This document shows, piece after piece, positions 16,596 to 26,331 of a stretch of DNA of 40,897 nucleotides. Where the stretch lies: NCBI GenBank assembly GCA_013203185.1, contig JABMOS010000098.1, forward strand, positions 1 to 40,897, in the 5' to 3' direction. The notes under the pieces were generated by a model, which saw only the letters and a program-made list of their open reading frames with translations, was not told where the DNA came from and ran no database searches. The number at the start of each line of letters is the position of its first letter. Position 1 is the stretch's first letter. The translations under genes and the position numbers were made by a program. The stretch is from Fidelibacterota bacterium. Lineage in GTDB: Bacteria > Fidelibacterota > UBA8477 > JABMPR01.

Positions 16596-17744
16596 TCAGA
16601 TCATCAGATCTGAGCTTATCTCATCAGTGAGAGCCCAACCTTCACGAGTAATCTTCAAATGACCTTTCGACACAACAAGCTTATCCATCCACTTCTCTAA
16701 CATATCAACTTTTGTCTGAAGTAAATTTTCACCGAAGTTGATTGAGAACTCAGAAAGATTCAGACCCTGTGCGAGTCGTAATCTTGTAAGAATCATCTCG
16801 TTACGGGACATGGTTGGGGAGATCAGTTCAGAATCAGCTACCCCTGTACCTGAATTCATAACATCAGACATGTATGTATCAAGGTTTCGAATGTTCCAGG
16901 ATCTGCGTCCCCCGAAAAAGGAATGGGCAGCTGGTCCAAAACCCAGATACTCCACACCGGTCCAATAATTCAAATTGTGTCTGCATTCAAAACCTGGCTT
17001 GGCATGGTTGGAAATTTCGTAGTTGGGGTAGCCTGATTTTTCCAAAAAATCTCTCCCCCAGTCGTACATCCCTGTATCTACAGTTTCTTCAAGCATCTCG
17101 ACATGTCCCGCTTCCACCCACCTATGGAGGGCAGTACCTTCTTCCACAGTCAGGGAATATGTAGATATGTGCTCGGGTTGCATGCTTACGAGTCGCTCTA
17201 GATCGCCAACCCACTCTTCCCTCGTTTGCCCAGGAACTGCAAAGATTAAATCTCCACTCACATTTTGGAATCCAGCTTCCCGAACATCATCATAGGTTGA
17301 AAAACTCTTTTCAGCGGTATGAATACGGCTCATAAAGGTTAGGAGGTGGGGTTGAAAGCTCTGCATACCAATGCTGATTCTATTGACCCCCAGATTTTTG
17401 TAGGCGATAAGATTATCCAGATTCGCTTCACCAGGATTGATTTCCATACCAATTTCCATGTCCTCACCTGGCTGAAGCAAGACTTGGAGTTTTTGCAGTA
17501 TTTGGCCGAGATGTTTTGGATCTAGCAGATTAGGGGTTCCCCCTCCAAAAAAGATTGTATCAATATAATGACTGGATAAGTCCAATTTATGCGTTCTCTG
17601 TTCTATCTCCTTGAGAATGCTTTTTAAGTAGGCTGGTATAGAATTTTCCCGTCCCACAATAGAATAGAAATCACAGTAGGTGCATTTTGCCTTACAGAAG
17701 GGCACGTGGATATAAAAAGATAATGGCTTCAGAGCTGCAGTCAT
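16596..17744 (-). CDS. hemW: HemW, radical SAM heme chaperone (coproporphyrinogen oxidase-like)
   Basis: Radical SAM protein of the HemN/HemW group, cytosolic. CKAKCTYCDF provides the CxxxCxxC motif for the [4Fe-4S] cluster, preceded by FYIHVPF, and GGGTPNLL is the SAM-binding glycine motif. YEISNHAKPGFECRHNLNYW matches the HemW-specific region. The C-terminal HemN_C winged helix is present. HemW acts in heme delivery rather than coproporphyrinogen oxidation; it is often mis-named HemN. The reading frame is open further upstream (TTG at 17855, ATG at 17789), but the family normally starts just before YIHxPFC, so the ATG at 17744 is chosen. No ribosome binding site is strong at any of the three. 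The 3' end lies 17 nt from the convergent NFACT gene. Confidence 0.93.
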   Translation of the reverse strand: MTAALKPLSFYIHVPFCKAKCTYCDFYSIVGRENSIPAYLKSILKEIEQRTHKLDLSSHYIDTIFFGGGTPNLLDPKHLGQILQKLQVLLQPGEDMEIGMEINPGEANLDNLIAYKNLGVNRISIGMQSFQPHLLTFMSRIHTAEKSFSTYDDVREAGFQNVSGDLIFAVPGQTREEWVGDLERLVSMQPEHISTYSLTVEEGTALHRWVEAGHVEMLEETVDTGMYDWGRDFLEKSGYPNYEISNHAKPGFECRHNLNYWTGVEYLGFGPAAHSFFGGRRSWNIRNLDTYMSDVMNSGTGVADSELISPTMSRNEMILTRLRLAQGLNLSEFSINFGENLLQTKVDMLEKWMDKLVVSKGHLKITREGWALTDEISSDLMI

Positions 17745-17944
17745 GGAAGAATGTAGGGTGAAAAGCGGTGATTCCAATTTCAGGCTCATATTATTCTTAT
17801 TTGACCCATCGTTTCCTTTTGCATGAGGAGTGCTCTCGTTTACTTTGCGTTGCAAGATGAATGCTCACCATCCAATCTGCCGATACTCCCCCAAAAGCTT
17901 ACTGCCTACCCTTCTGAACCTGCAGATTGATGGGAATGCCCCAA

Positions 17945-19444
<1,500 letters not shown>

Positions 19445-19489
19445 ATATTTGTATTTATTTCTAAACCGTTTTTTTCAACAGGAGAAAGC

Positions 19490-20767
19490 ATGAAAAACAC
19501 CATCGTTGTTGGTGCACAGTGGGGAGATGAAGGTAAAGGCAAGCTGGTAGATGTTCTGGCGGAGCAGAGTGATATTGTCGTTCGTTTTAATGGTGGTGGG
19601 AATGCAGGTCACACCGTTATGCATGCCGGCGAAACCTATAAATTTCACTATATGCCTTCTGGTATGCTTCATAACAAACAGTGTATCCTGGGAACCGGTG
19701 TGGTTATCAACCCCAAGGATCTCCTGGAAGAAATCAAATCTTTTACGGATAGTGGTCATGCACCCAAATTAAAAATCAGTGCCCGAGCCCACGTGATTTT
19801 TCCCCATCATCAGCTCATAGATGCCAAAGAGGGTGGCAAAATTGGGACAACCGGTCGTGGAATTGGACCGACCTATTCCCAGAAAGCCTCTAGAATCAAT
19901 TTAAGGATCCTGGATATTATCGCTGATGATGCCATCCATCGTATTAAAAACTCGCTTAGAGATGTAAAGGATATTCTCATCAATGATGGGATATTCTCAG
20001 AATCTGAATTTAAGGATTATTGTGAAAGCGTATCAAAGGAATACTCAGACTATGGTTCCCAGTTCAAGGCTTTCGTAACCGATACTGAAGATATGGTGCG
20101 CGTGGCTACCAATTCTGATTTGCAGGTTCTTTTTGAAGGAGCACAAGGAACACTTCTTGATTTAAACTATGGGACCTATCCTTTTGTCACCTCAAGTTCT
20201 ACTCTCGCCGCAGCTGCCTTTGTAGGTGGTGGAGCCATCCCCGGTGTGCCTATCAGAATCCTGGGTATTACAAAAGCTTACACTACGCGCGTTGGTGAGG
20301 GGCCCTTCCCCACCGAGTTGGATGGTGATGCAGCCACCAATCTGCGAGAAGCAGGTCATGAATATGGTGCGACAACTGGGCGACCACGACGCGTTGGCCA
20401 TCTTGATCTTTATGCGCTGAGATACGCCATTCGAATATCAGGTATCCAAGAACTGGCAATGACCAAGATTGACACACTGGCCCTGGTGAATGGCGCTAAA
20501 GCCTGCACTGGATATAAAATTAACGGGAAAGAAATCGATTACTTTCCAGCAGATGCTCCCACTCTGGAACTTGTTGAACCCATCTACACAGATATTCCAC
20601 AAATCGATGATCTCAGCAAGGAAGAATGGGTAGCCCTCAAGGGAAAAGCAAAGACAGACCTTCCAGATAGCATCCAGAATTACATTAAATTCATAGAAGA
20701 TTTCGTTGAAATACCCATCACCATTTTATCACATGGACCCGAAAGGAATGAAACCATTGTCTTCTGA
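19490..20767 (+). CDS. purA: Adenylosuccinate synthetase
   Basis: GTP-dependent joining of IMP and aspartate, the first step to AMP. The N-terminus has QWGDEGKGKLVD (P-loop, with the catalytic Asp) and NAGHTV (catalytic His). GIGPTYSQKASR, FEGAQGTLLD and TTGRPRRVG are further family motifs. 425 aa is normal. AGGAGA is well placed before the ATG, 45 nt after guaB. Its end overlaps the start of purB, implying translational coupling. Confidence 0.98.
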   Translation: MKNTIVVGAQWGDEGKGKLVDVLAEQSDIVVRFNGGGNAGHTVMHAGETYKFHYMPSGMLHNKQCILGTGVVINPKDLLEEIKSFTDSGHAPKLKISARAHVIFPHHQLIDAKEGGKIGTTGRGIGPTYSQKASRINLRILDIIADDAIHRIKNSLRDVKDILINDGIFSESEFKDYCESVSKEYSDYGSQFKAFVTDTEDMVRVATNSDLQVLFEGAQGTLLDLNYGTYPFVTSSSTLAAAAFVGGGAIPGVPIRILGITKAYTTRVGEGPFPTELDGDAATNLREAGHEYGATTGRPRRVGHLDLYALRYAIRISGIQELAMTKIDTLALVNGAKACTGYKINGKEIDYFPADAPTLELVEPIYTDIPQIDDLSKEEWVALKGKAKTDLPDSIQNYIKFIEDFVEIPITILSHGPERNETIVF

Positions 20768-22094
20768 AACCCTTTTCAATTTATCACCCCTTGATGGTCG
20801 CTATGCCAGTGACCTCCAGGAAGTCCAGGACGCTTTTTCTGAAAGTCGATTGATCCGCGAGCGCATCCATGTGGAAATGGTCTATTTGAAGACCTTTCTA
20901 AAGGGCACCGGTCGGGAAGATTGGTGGAAGGATAGCTACATGTCCATTTACACGGATATTGATACCAGTGATCTAGAGGCAGTTAAGGAGATAGAGGCTC
21001 GAACAAAACATGATGTAGCTGCAGTAATAGAATTTATCAAGGGTCAACTACCTGAGAGGGTGAAGCCTTATGTGCACTTCGGCCTCACGTCCGAGGATGT
21101 GAATAATCTATCCCATGGTCTTATGATTGTGGCAGCCAGAGATATCCTCCTCAAGCATCTCAAGGACCTCATCAGCGAGGTTTCTGGAATAGCCAAGGAC
21201 AACCGTGACAGACGCATGATCGGTCGCACCCACGGTGAAGTGGCAACGCCAACAACCATGGGAAAAGAATTAGCCCTTTATAGTCTGCGATTTGCAAAAT
21301 TGTATTCTGAGTTGAAGGGCATGAACATCCAGGGCAAAATTCTAGGTGCCACTGGCAATCTAAATGCCTTTGTAGGTACCTATCCTGATGTGGACTGGTT
21401 TGATTTAACACGGGAGGTCGTAGAAGAGCTTGGTCTGGAACATACCTTATTCAGCTTACAGATTATGCCTGGAGATACTTACGCCACTCTCTTCGACTCA
21501 GTCAAGAGGTTGAGCGGTCTTCTTATCGACTATGATCAAAACATCTGGACCTATTTTATGCTGGCCTATTTGTATCAAAAGGCAGATGCATCATCCATCG
21601 GTTCATCGACCATGCCCCATAAAATTAATCCAATAAAGTTTGAGAATTCCGAGGGTAATGCACAGCTCGCAGAGAGCCTACTTACCTTTTTCAGCCAGAA
21701 GTTAATGAAAACCAGGCTCCAACGAGATCTCACTGATTCCACTGTGAAGCGAAATATCGGCACTGCATTTGGCCACATGATACTGGCTCTAATATATGCA
21801 ACTCGTGGAACCAGTGACATTCTCATCAATGATGCCAAGATGGATGAAGAACTGGCTAACAATGGTCAATTCTTTTCTGAGCTGGTGCAGCTTGTTGAAA
21901 GAGATAGAGGTGCGTCAGATGGGTATGATCATCTGAAAAAGCAGACTCGCGGCAAGCGAATGAGCTATGTTGAAATGGTTGAGATGATGACTGCAGCCGG
22001 GATAGAGGCTGAGACCATTGAAACCTATGTCAAGGGATTGACAGGTGAAATCTGTGATAAGGCCCTGGCTGAGGTTAAACGACTAATAGCCTGA
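20748..22094 (+). CDS. purB: Adenylosuccinate lyase (E. coli-type PurB)
   Basis: Catalyses two beta-eliminations: SAICAR to AICAR in IMP synthesis and adenylosuccinate to AMP. The fumarase/aspartase signature is SSTMPHKINPIKFENSEGN; the catalytic His lies in GRTHGEVATP. The opening LFNLSPLDGRYAS matches the E. coli subgroup (about 456 aa) rather than the shorter Bacillus type. The ATG at 20748, directly after AAAGGA, gives 448 aa; ATG 20733 or TTG 20706 would extend it further into purA. With 20748 the overlap with purA is 20 nt. Confidence 0.97.
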   Translation: MKPLSSETLFNLSPLDGRYASDLQEVQDAFSESRLIRERIHVEMVYLKTFLKGTGREDWWKDSYMSIYTDIDTSDLEAVKEIEARTKHDVAAVIEFIKGQLPERVKPYVHFGLTSEDVNNLSHGLMIVAARDILLKHLKDLISEVSGIAKDNRDRRMIGRTHGEVATPTTMGKELALYSLRFAKLYSELKGMNIQGKILGATGNLNAFVGTYPDVDWFDLTREVVEELGLEHTLFSLQIMPGDTYATLFDSVKRLSGLLIDYDQNIWTYFMLAYLYQKADASSIGSSTMPHKINPIKFENSEGNAQLAESLLTFFSQKLMKTRLQRDLTDSTVKRNIGTAFGHMILALIYATRGTSDILINDAKMDEELANNGQFFSELVQLVERDRGASDGYDHLKKQTRGKRMSYVEMVEMMTAAGIEAETIETYVKGLTGEICDKALAEVKRLIA

Positions 22095-22119
22095 TAGGTC
22101 TATATTTAGCGCTAACCAG

Positions 22120-22410
22120 CTATACTTTATAGTCTACGATTACCGCTCTGGTTGTAACCTTGTGGAGCGCTTCAACAACTCGCTTATGTTCAGCATGATT
22201 CGCATAAGTCTGGAGAGCTGCTTCATCGGCAAACGATGAAACAAGAACCATATCCATAGCCAATTCAGAGTCCTTGATATTTAAGCCAACCTCATAATCC
22301 TCAATAACTGAAATGAGAGATGGTAGTTCTTCTAATAGTTCTTTCATCCTCAGCAAATTCCCAGCTTTATTCTCTTCAGCAAATTCCCATGAAACGACAT
22401 GTTTAATCAT
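22120..22410 (-). CDS. Dabb (stress-responsive A/B barrel) domain protein
   Basis: A 96-residue single Dabb ferredoxin-like domain. MIKHVVSWEF at the start, EVGLNI in the middle and HAEHKRVVEAL near the end are the typical pattern (His in strand 1 and the YANHAEH helix). Members form dimeric barrels with varied, mostly unknown roles. It begins 2 nt after the purD stop, so it is co-transcribed with purD. The link to purine synthesis is contextual only. Confidence 0.9.
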   Translation of the reverse strand: MIKHVVSWEFAEENKAGNLLRMKELLEELPSLISVIEDYEVGLNIKDSELAMDMVLVSSFADEAALQTYANHAEHKRVVEALHKVTTRAVIVDYKV

Positions 22411-22412
22411 AA

Positions 22413-23663
22413 CTAGCTTCCGATATCCCTTCTAATAGTTTTACCATCAAATTGAATCAGGTCTGCATTTTGATAGGATGCTGAAAGGGCATCCTCCAGT
22501 GAATATGCTCTGGTAGTAACATTAAGGACTCTTCCACCAGATGTTACGGTATCAGATTCTTTTTCTGAAGTCCCAGCATGGAATACAACGGAGCCTTTCA
22601 CCTCATCCAGCCCAGTAATGGGTAAACCCTTTGGATAAGCTTCAGGATAGCCTTTTGAGGCTAATACAACGGTTGCAGCGGCTGCCTTGTCCCACCTTAC
22701 ATCAAGTTCAGCCAATTTATCATCAATAACCGCCTCAAATATATCTACCAGATCAGTTTCCAGTCGCGGAAGAATCACCTGGGTCTCTGGATCCCCAAAG
22801 CGAACATTATATTCAAGTACCTTTGGACCGGACTCAGTAAGCATTATTCCACAGTAAAGGATCCCTTTGAATGGTCGCCCTTCCTGGCGCATGCCTTCAA
22901 GAGTTGGTTCAATAATATTCTCCAGACAATAATTCTCCAGTTCTTGATCATATAAAGGATTTGGAGAAATAGCGCCCATCCCACCTGTGTTGAGACCAGT
23001 ATCCCCTTCACCAATACGTTTGTAATCTTTCGCTGAAACCATGGGCTTGGCAGTCTTGGAATCCACAAAACAGAGCATTGATAATTCAGGTCCCGTCATG
23101 AATTCTTCAATGATGATCTCATCTCCTGCATTTCCGAAGACCTTATCTTCCATCATGTCCTTCACACCCTGTTGGGCTTCTTCACGGGAGAGTGAAATGA
23201 GCACTCCCTTCCCAGCTGCCAGACCATCTGCTTTAACGACAATGGGGTAGACGGTATTGCTGGCTAAAAAATCGAGTGCTTTTGAGGCATCAGTAAATCG
23301 ATGATATTCTGCAGTAGGTATTCCGTATTTATAAAGGAGTTCTTTGGTAAAGACCTTACTGCCCTCGAGTATGGCTGCTCTGGCATTGGGACCAAAAATG
23401 CGCAGGCCGGCTGCTTCAAATTCGTCCACTATGCCATTTACCAGGGGCACTTCGGGACCCACAACTGTCAGGCCAATATTATTGTCCCTGGCAAAGGTAA
23501 GAAGAGCTGGGATGTCATTGTCTGAAATTGGAAGGTTTGTGCCAATGCCTGCAGTCCCTGCATTTCCAGGAGCACAATACACTTTCGAGACACGGACACT
23601 CTGTGCTAATTTCCATACCAGAGTATGCTCCCGACCACCACCACCAACGACCAACACTTTCAT
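22413..23663 (-). CDS. purD: Phosphoribosylamine-glycine ligase (GARS)
   Basis: ATP-grasp enzyme for step 2 of purine synthesis (PRA plus glycine to GAR). The N-terminus MKVLVVGGGGREH is diagnostic. VKADGLAAGKGV is the ATP-grasp loop, and EFMTGPELS and EYNVRFGDPETQ complete the active site. The frame stays open to 23756, but those extra 31 residues lack family similarity. The ATG at 23663 gives 416 aa, the normal size, with GGGGAA about 9 nt upstream. It is separate from the main pur cluster, has its own candidate promoter (23711-23738) and is isolated from the upstream lipoprotein gene by a terminator. Confidence 0.97.
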   Translation of the reverse strand: MKVLVVGGGGREHTLVWKLAQSVRVSKVYCAPGNAGTAGIGTNLPISDNDIPALLTFARDNNIGLTVVGPEVPLVNGIVDEFEAAGLRIFGPNARAAILEGSKVFTKELLYKYGIPTAEYHRFTDASKALDFLASNTVYPIVVKADGLAAGKGVLISLSREEAQQGVKDMMEDKVFGNAGDEIIIEEFMTGPELSMLCFVDSKTAKPMVSAKDYKRIGEGDTGLNTGGMGAISPNPLYDQELENYCLENIIEPTLEGMRQEGRPFKGILYCGIMLTESGPKVLEYNVRFGDPETQVILPRLETDLVDIFEAVIDDKLAELDVRWDKAAAATVVLASKGYPEAYPKGLPITGLDEVKGSVVFHAGTSEKESDTVTSGGRVLNVTTRAYSLEDALSASYQNADLIQFDGKTIRRDIGS

Positions 23664-23710
23664 ATCAAGATTCCCCATTTGTATGCATTTACTGACAAAT
23701 ATTTGGTATT

Positions 23711-23738
23711 CAATATAATCTGAGCTTGTGCTAATAAA
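23711..23738 (-). promoter_or_regulatory. Candidate promoter of purD (TTT-N18-TATATTG)
   Basis: On the minus strand TATATTG (23717-23711) lies 18 nt after TTT, which is part of the T-tract of the preceding terminator. It would give a leader of about 45 nt. It fits the spacing of the other candidates, although the -33 element is TTT rather than TTG. Confidence 0.32.
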
Positions 23739-23772
23739 AAAGAATGGGGAGGACAAATTGTCCTCCCCATTC
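23736..23772 (-). terminator. Strong rho-independent terminator downstream of the Cys-rich lipoprotein gene
   Basis: A perfect 15-bp inverted repeat (GAATGGGGAGGACAA and its complement, 23742-23772; about 13 bp if a 5-nt loop is allowed) is followed on the minus strand by six T (23741-23736). It lies 37 nt after the stop of the gene at 23810. No equivalent T-run exists on the plus strand. Confidence 0.95.
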
Positions 23773-23809
23773 TAAATAATTCACTTTAGTGGATTCAGTC
23801 TAAAGATAA

Positions 23810-24397
23810 TTAATCTTTATCTTCTCCACCATCATGGTTTTCATCTGAACCTTCTGAATGATCGCCTTCAACAGCTTCTTCTGCATGTTTCATTTTGCAG
23901 TCAGCCATACATTCATCTGTGCAAACATGATCTGCACCCATTTTTTCCATATGGGCAGCTTTGCATTCCGCTTTACAATCTCCTGAGCATTCGTGTTTTG
24001 CTTTATGCTTTGCCATATGAGCAACTTTGCATTCATCTGTGCAAACATGATCTGCTCCCATCTTTTCCATATGAGCAGTCATCCACTTTGCCTGACATTC
24101 TGCTGAGCATTCGTGACTTGCTTTATGCTTCGCCATGTGAGCAACTTTGCATTCATCTGTGCAAACATGATCTGCTCCCATCTTTTCCATATGAGCAGTC
24201 ATCCACTTTGCCTGACATTCTGCTGAGCATTTGTGGGCTTTGGCCATGGATTTGTCTGCTGAATGGTCACAAGCTGCTGTACAAACATGGGCTTCTTTTG
24301 ATTCGCAACCTGCATCGCCAGTCTTTGCCATATCTTTATGTGCACAACCTACGAGCACAAACATGGCTATAATCATTACACCGAGTAACTTTTTCAC
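23810..24397 (-). CDS. Cys/His/Met-rich repeat lipoprotein, probable metal binder
   Basis: A lipoprotein with signal peptide ending LVGC (Cys18). The mature part is about 178 residues with 17 further Cys, nearly all as CxxxC pairs: 39/43, 57/61, 79/83, 97/101, 119/123, 137/141/145 and 159/163/167. They sit in three 40-residue repeats starting near residues 57, 97 and 137, each containing HMEKMGADHVCTDEC. His and Met are abundant and the tail is acidic (EGDHSEGSDENHDGGEDKD). CxxxC pairs on helices recall copper-storage (Csp/DUF326-type) proteins, but homology is not shown; zinc or another soft metal is possible. The start is GTG with AAGGGAG 7 nt upstream. It ends at a strong terminator. Confidence 0.9.
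   Translation of the reverse strand: MKKLLGVMIIAMFVLVGCAHKDMAKTGDAGCESKEAHVCTAACDHSADKSMAKAHKCSAECQAKWMTAHMEKMGADHVCTDECKVAHMAKHKASHECSAECQAKWMTAHMEKMGADHVCTDECKVAHMAKHKAKHECSGDCKAECKAAHMEKMGADHVCTDECMADCKMKHAEEAVEGDHSEGSDENHDGGEDKD
23870..24229 (-). repeat. Three 120-bp tandem repeats inside the Cys-rich lipoprotein gene
   Basis: Comparing the DNA at a 120-bp offset shows near-identity between 24110-24229 and 23990-24109, with only a few differences. A more diverged third unit runs to about 23870. Each unit encodes 40 residues. Copy number is likely to vary between strains by slippage or recombination. Confidence 0.9.
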
Positions 24398-24429
24398 AAA
24401 TATTCTCCCTTAAATTTTTGAGTGTCATT

Positions 24430-24448
24430 AGGATGCTTCGTGCATCCT
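24430..24448. other. Short hairpin between two lipoprotein genes
   Basis: AGGATGC (24430-24436) pairs with GCATCCT (24442-24448) around a 5-nt loop. It lies in the 176-bp gap between the transglutaminase-like gene (ending 24574) and the Cys-rich lipoprotein (starting 24397). No T-run follows on either strand, so it is a poor terminator; it could be part of the 5' leader of the Cys-rich gene. Confidence 0.35.
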
Positions 24449-24573
24449 TAACAATATCAATTCTGAGTGATGAAAAACAATGCTAATCGCAAATAATTGT
24501 TCCGATTAACCAATCTAGATGTTGTACCAACAATAGCCTCTATTGCTGGAGCAGTAGCAGGAGTATAATTATT

Positions 24574-25593
24574 TCAGCTTTTTGTATACTCGAAAAATCG
24601 AGTGAAACCGGAATAAATTTTACCGTTTTGCTCAATATGAGGGTAAATAAAATAGTTTAAAGGTCCACTATTGTGACCTTCGCCCAACTCTAAATCTCTA
24701 CCAATGGTAAACTGGATTCGATCGGCTGGCTGATTTCCGAAGAGGAAATCCTTTTGGCTTAAATTCTTTTTCGCTTCTGAAGCGTCTACGGGGAACCACC
24801 CTGATTCTGGCAAATAAAAATTTACCCAACAGTGGTATCCATCAACAACACCGGAGTCACGATCAATGGGAATTGGGAATCCAATCTCAAAGCGGGATGG
24901 GATCTGCTCTACCCTGGCTAATGATATAAAGAGTGCATGGAAGTCTGTACAGTTGCCATACTTTTCACTACAGGCCCAATAAGTGTCACCATTGCCCCAT
25001 CCTGTACCAACTTTTTTGTATTCCATATTGCCCACAACGTAGTCGTATATGGCTCGAGCTTTATCCAGGGACATTGTCTCTGCTGGAGGCAAGTCAGCCC
25101 GAATGCTATCGACCAGCTCTCCAGAGACGGGCACACGTGAATTCGCATTTAGAAAGAGCTCTTTCTCAACATCCGTCAAAACGGGGATATCCAGATTTTC
25201 TCTGTATTCAGTTGAATTTGTCAGTCGCGAGACCTGGTAAATCAAACGAATATCCAGCGTATCCGGTGTGCCTTCGGGAAGGTGTGCACGCCAGAATTTA
25301 TTTCCGTAAACAGCTTCTTGGCCAAATTCACCAGCAATATCTGATTCAATCTCAATATTTAGAATAGTTTGCTGGGCATTGCTCTGGGCGACAGGTAAAA
25401 ATATTTCCAGAACTTCATTTGTGGGATGAACTTGCACAGAATAGGTAAAGAAAAACTGTCGGTCCTCTGCAGGCTTCTGAATGGTCTCTATCTGAGTTGC
25501 AGGTGTGTCTTGCAAGGGCCGGGCGCAAGAAAAGATCAGGCCAATTGATAGCCCCATACCCACCATTACAAATTTGGTCAAGAAGTGTTTCAT
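24574..25593 (-). CDS. Transglutaminase-like exported (lipo)protein
   Basis: Transglutaminase/cysteine-protease-like fold with the Cys-His-Asp triad visible: Cys215 in GNCTDFHALF, His254 in GYHCWVNF and Asp270 in PVDASEA. The spacing is that of bacterial transglutaminase-like proteins, which act as peptidases or amidases. The N-terminus is a signal peptide ending IFSC (Cys23), an imperfect lipobox. An N-terminal beta-sandwich (about 45-135) precedes the catalytic part, also usual in this family. Substrate unknown. AGGAAA precedes the ATG. It begins 14 nt after the stop of the QEHGG lipoprotein gene, so the two are probably one transcript. Confidence 0.92.
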   Translation of the reverse strand: MKHFLTKFVMVGMGLSIGLIFSCARPLQDTPATQIETIQKPAEDRQFFFTYSVQVHPTNEVLEIFLPVAQSNAQQTILNIEIESDIAGEFGQEAVYGNKFWRAHLPEGTPDTLDIRLIYQVSRLTNSTEYRENLDIPVLTDVEKELFLNANSRVPVSGELVDSIRADLPPAETMSLDKARAIYDYVVGNMEYKKVGTGWGNGDTYWACSEKYGNCTDFHALFISLARVEQIPSRFEIGFPIPIDRDSGVVDGYHCWVNFYLPESGWFPVDASEAKKNLSQKDFLFGNQPADRIQFTIGRDLELGEGHNSGPLNYFIYPHIEQNGKIYSGFTRFFEYTKS

Positions 25594-25607
25594 TTTATGG
25601 AGTTTTC

Positions 25608-26201
25608 CTAGTCAATCTCTACAGGATTATCGTTAATAAAGGTATAACGGGCCTTCTTTTCCCAGCCAGCATCTGTTTTAATAGGATGCTTATGTATTTT
25701 TTCTTCAGTGACCTTTAACTTGCCATTTTCAGGGTTAAGCCAGAAATCTAGATCATACAGTTTTCCTGATTCTCCAACAACTTCAAAGTCTGTACAGGCA
25801 AAAAATCCCTTGCCTTCAATCTTTCTAACAGGATCATGAATTTTGACAAATTTGAGCTGTAATTCTTCACCTGTTTTCTCGTCGGCTATTTTGAAGATGC
25901 CTTCATCTTCACGCATAGCGATATAAGCATTCATAGCGCCTTTGATTTCAGCTGCAGTAAAGGTTTGAGCGGCTTCTCCGCCATGCTCTTGGCCACCGTG
26001 CTCCTGACCACCGTGCTCCTGACCACCATGCTCCTGGCCACCGTGCTCTTGACTGGAAGCTTTAGCTGAGTGATTATGGTCGGGATTTTCACAGGCAACA
26101 GTGCTACATGATTCTGCCATACCACCGGGGTGTTCAGCTTTGGAGCTGCAATTCCACACAACCACACTTACAATTATCATTAGTAGAGCTATTTTTTTCA
26201 T
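25608..26201 (-). CDS. His-rich lipoprotein with QEHGG repeats
   Basis: A signal peptide ends at Cys18 (VWNC, imperfect lipobox). A linker follows with Cys-His elements (ESCSTVACENPDHNH) and five consecutive five-residue repeats of the type QEHGG (about residues 50-75). The C-terminal domain (about 80-197, from FTAAEIKGAMNAYI) looks like a compact alpha/beta domain ending in YTFINDNPVEID. I recall similar uncharacterised domains in other exported proteins but cannot name the family. The His repeats suggest zinc, copper or nickel binding, which is inference. AAGGGAG lies 6 nt before the ATG, almost the same ribosome binding site as the Cys-rich lipoprotein. First gene after the nucleotide superoperon. 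Confidence 0.88.
   Translation of the reverse strand: MKKIALLMIIVSVVVWNCSSKAEHPGGMAESCSTVACENPDHNHSAKASSQEHGGQEHGGQEHGGQEHGGQEHGGEAAQTFTAAEIKGAMNAYIAMREDEGIFKIADEKTGEELQLKFVKIHDPVRKIEGKGFFACTDFEVVGESGKLYDLDFWLNPENGKLKVTEEKIHKHPIKTDAGWEKKARYTFINDNPVEID
25978..26052 (-). repeat. Five 15-bp tandem repeats encoding QEHGG
   Basis: Five direct 15-bp units (25978-25992, 25993-26007, 26008-26022, 26023-26037, 26038-26052) differ at only one or a few bases each. They encode the His repeat of the lipoprotein. In-frame copy-number change would be neutral for the frame. Confidence 0.95.
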
Positions 26202-26255
26202 TGAATACTCCCTTAGTTAATAGCGAGCGTTAATCGCTCTATTTTCTATTCATTC

Positions 26256-26284
26256 CAATATTAGTATTCTTTATCCTGAGTCAA
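26256..26284 (-). promoter_or_regulatory. Candidate promoter of the His-rich lipoprotein operon (TTTG-N18-TAATATTG)
   Basis: On the minus strand TTG (26284-26282, within TTTGACT) is 18 nt before TAATATTG (26263-26256), which matches seven of eight positions of TAnnTTTG. The leader would be about 50 nt. It lies just after the candidate terminator of the superoperon. Confidence 0.45.
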
Positions 26285-26325
26285 ATACAAATCAAACCAT
26301 AAGTGTCAGCCATCTTACACTATGG
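26285..26325 (-). terminator. Possible terminator after purH
   Basis: Six nt after the purH stop, CCATAGTGT (26325-26317) pairs with ACACTTATGG (26306-26297) with one bulged base and a 10-nt loop. It is followed by the T-rich but interrupted run TTTGATTTGTATTTG. The stem is AU-rich, so it may be leaky. Confidence 0.4.
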
Positions 26326-26331
26326 CAAAAA

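Noticed and set aside
23664-23756. Extended purD N-terminus.
   Set aside because: The added residues precede the family-standard MKVLVVGGGGREH, and the extension would run into the terminator hairpin.
23870-24229. CRISPR-like or non-coding repeat array.
   Set aside because: Repeats are 120 bp, in frame, without spacers, and encode a continuous lipoprotein with a normal signal peptide and ribosome binding site.
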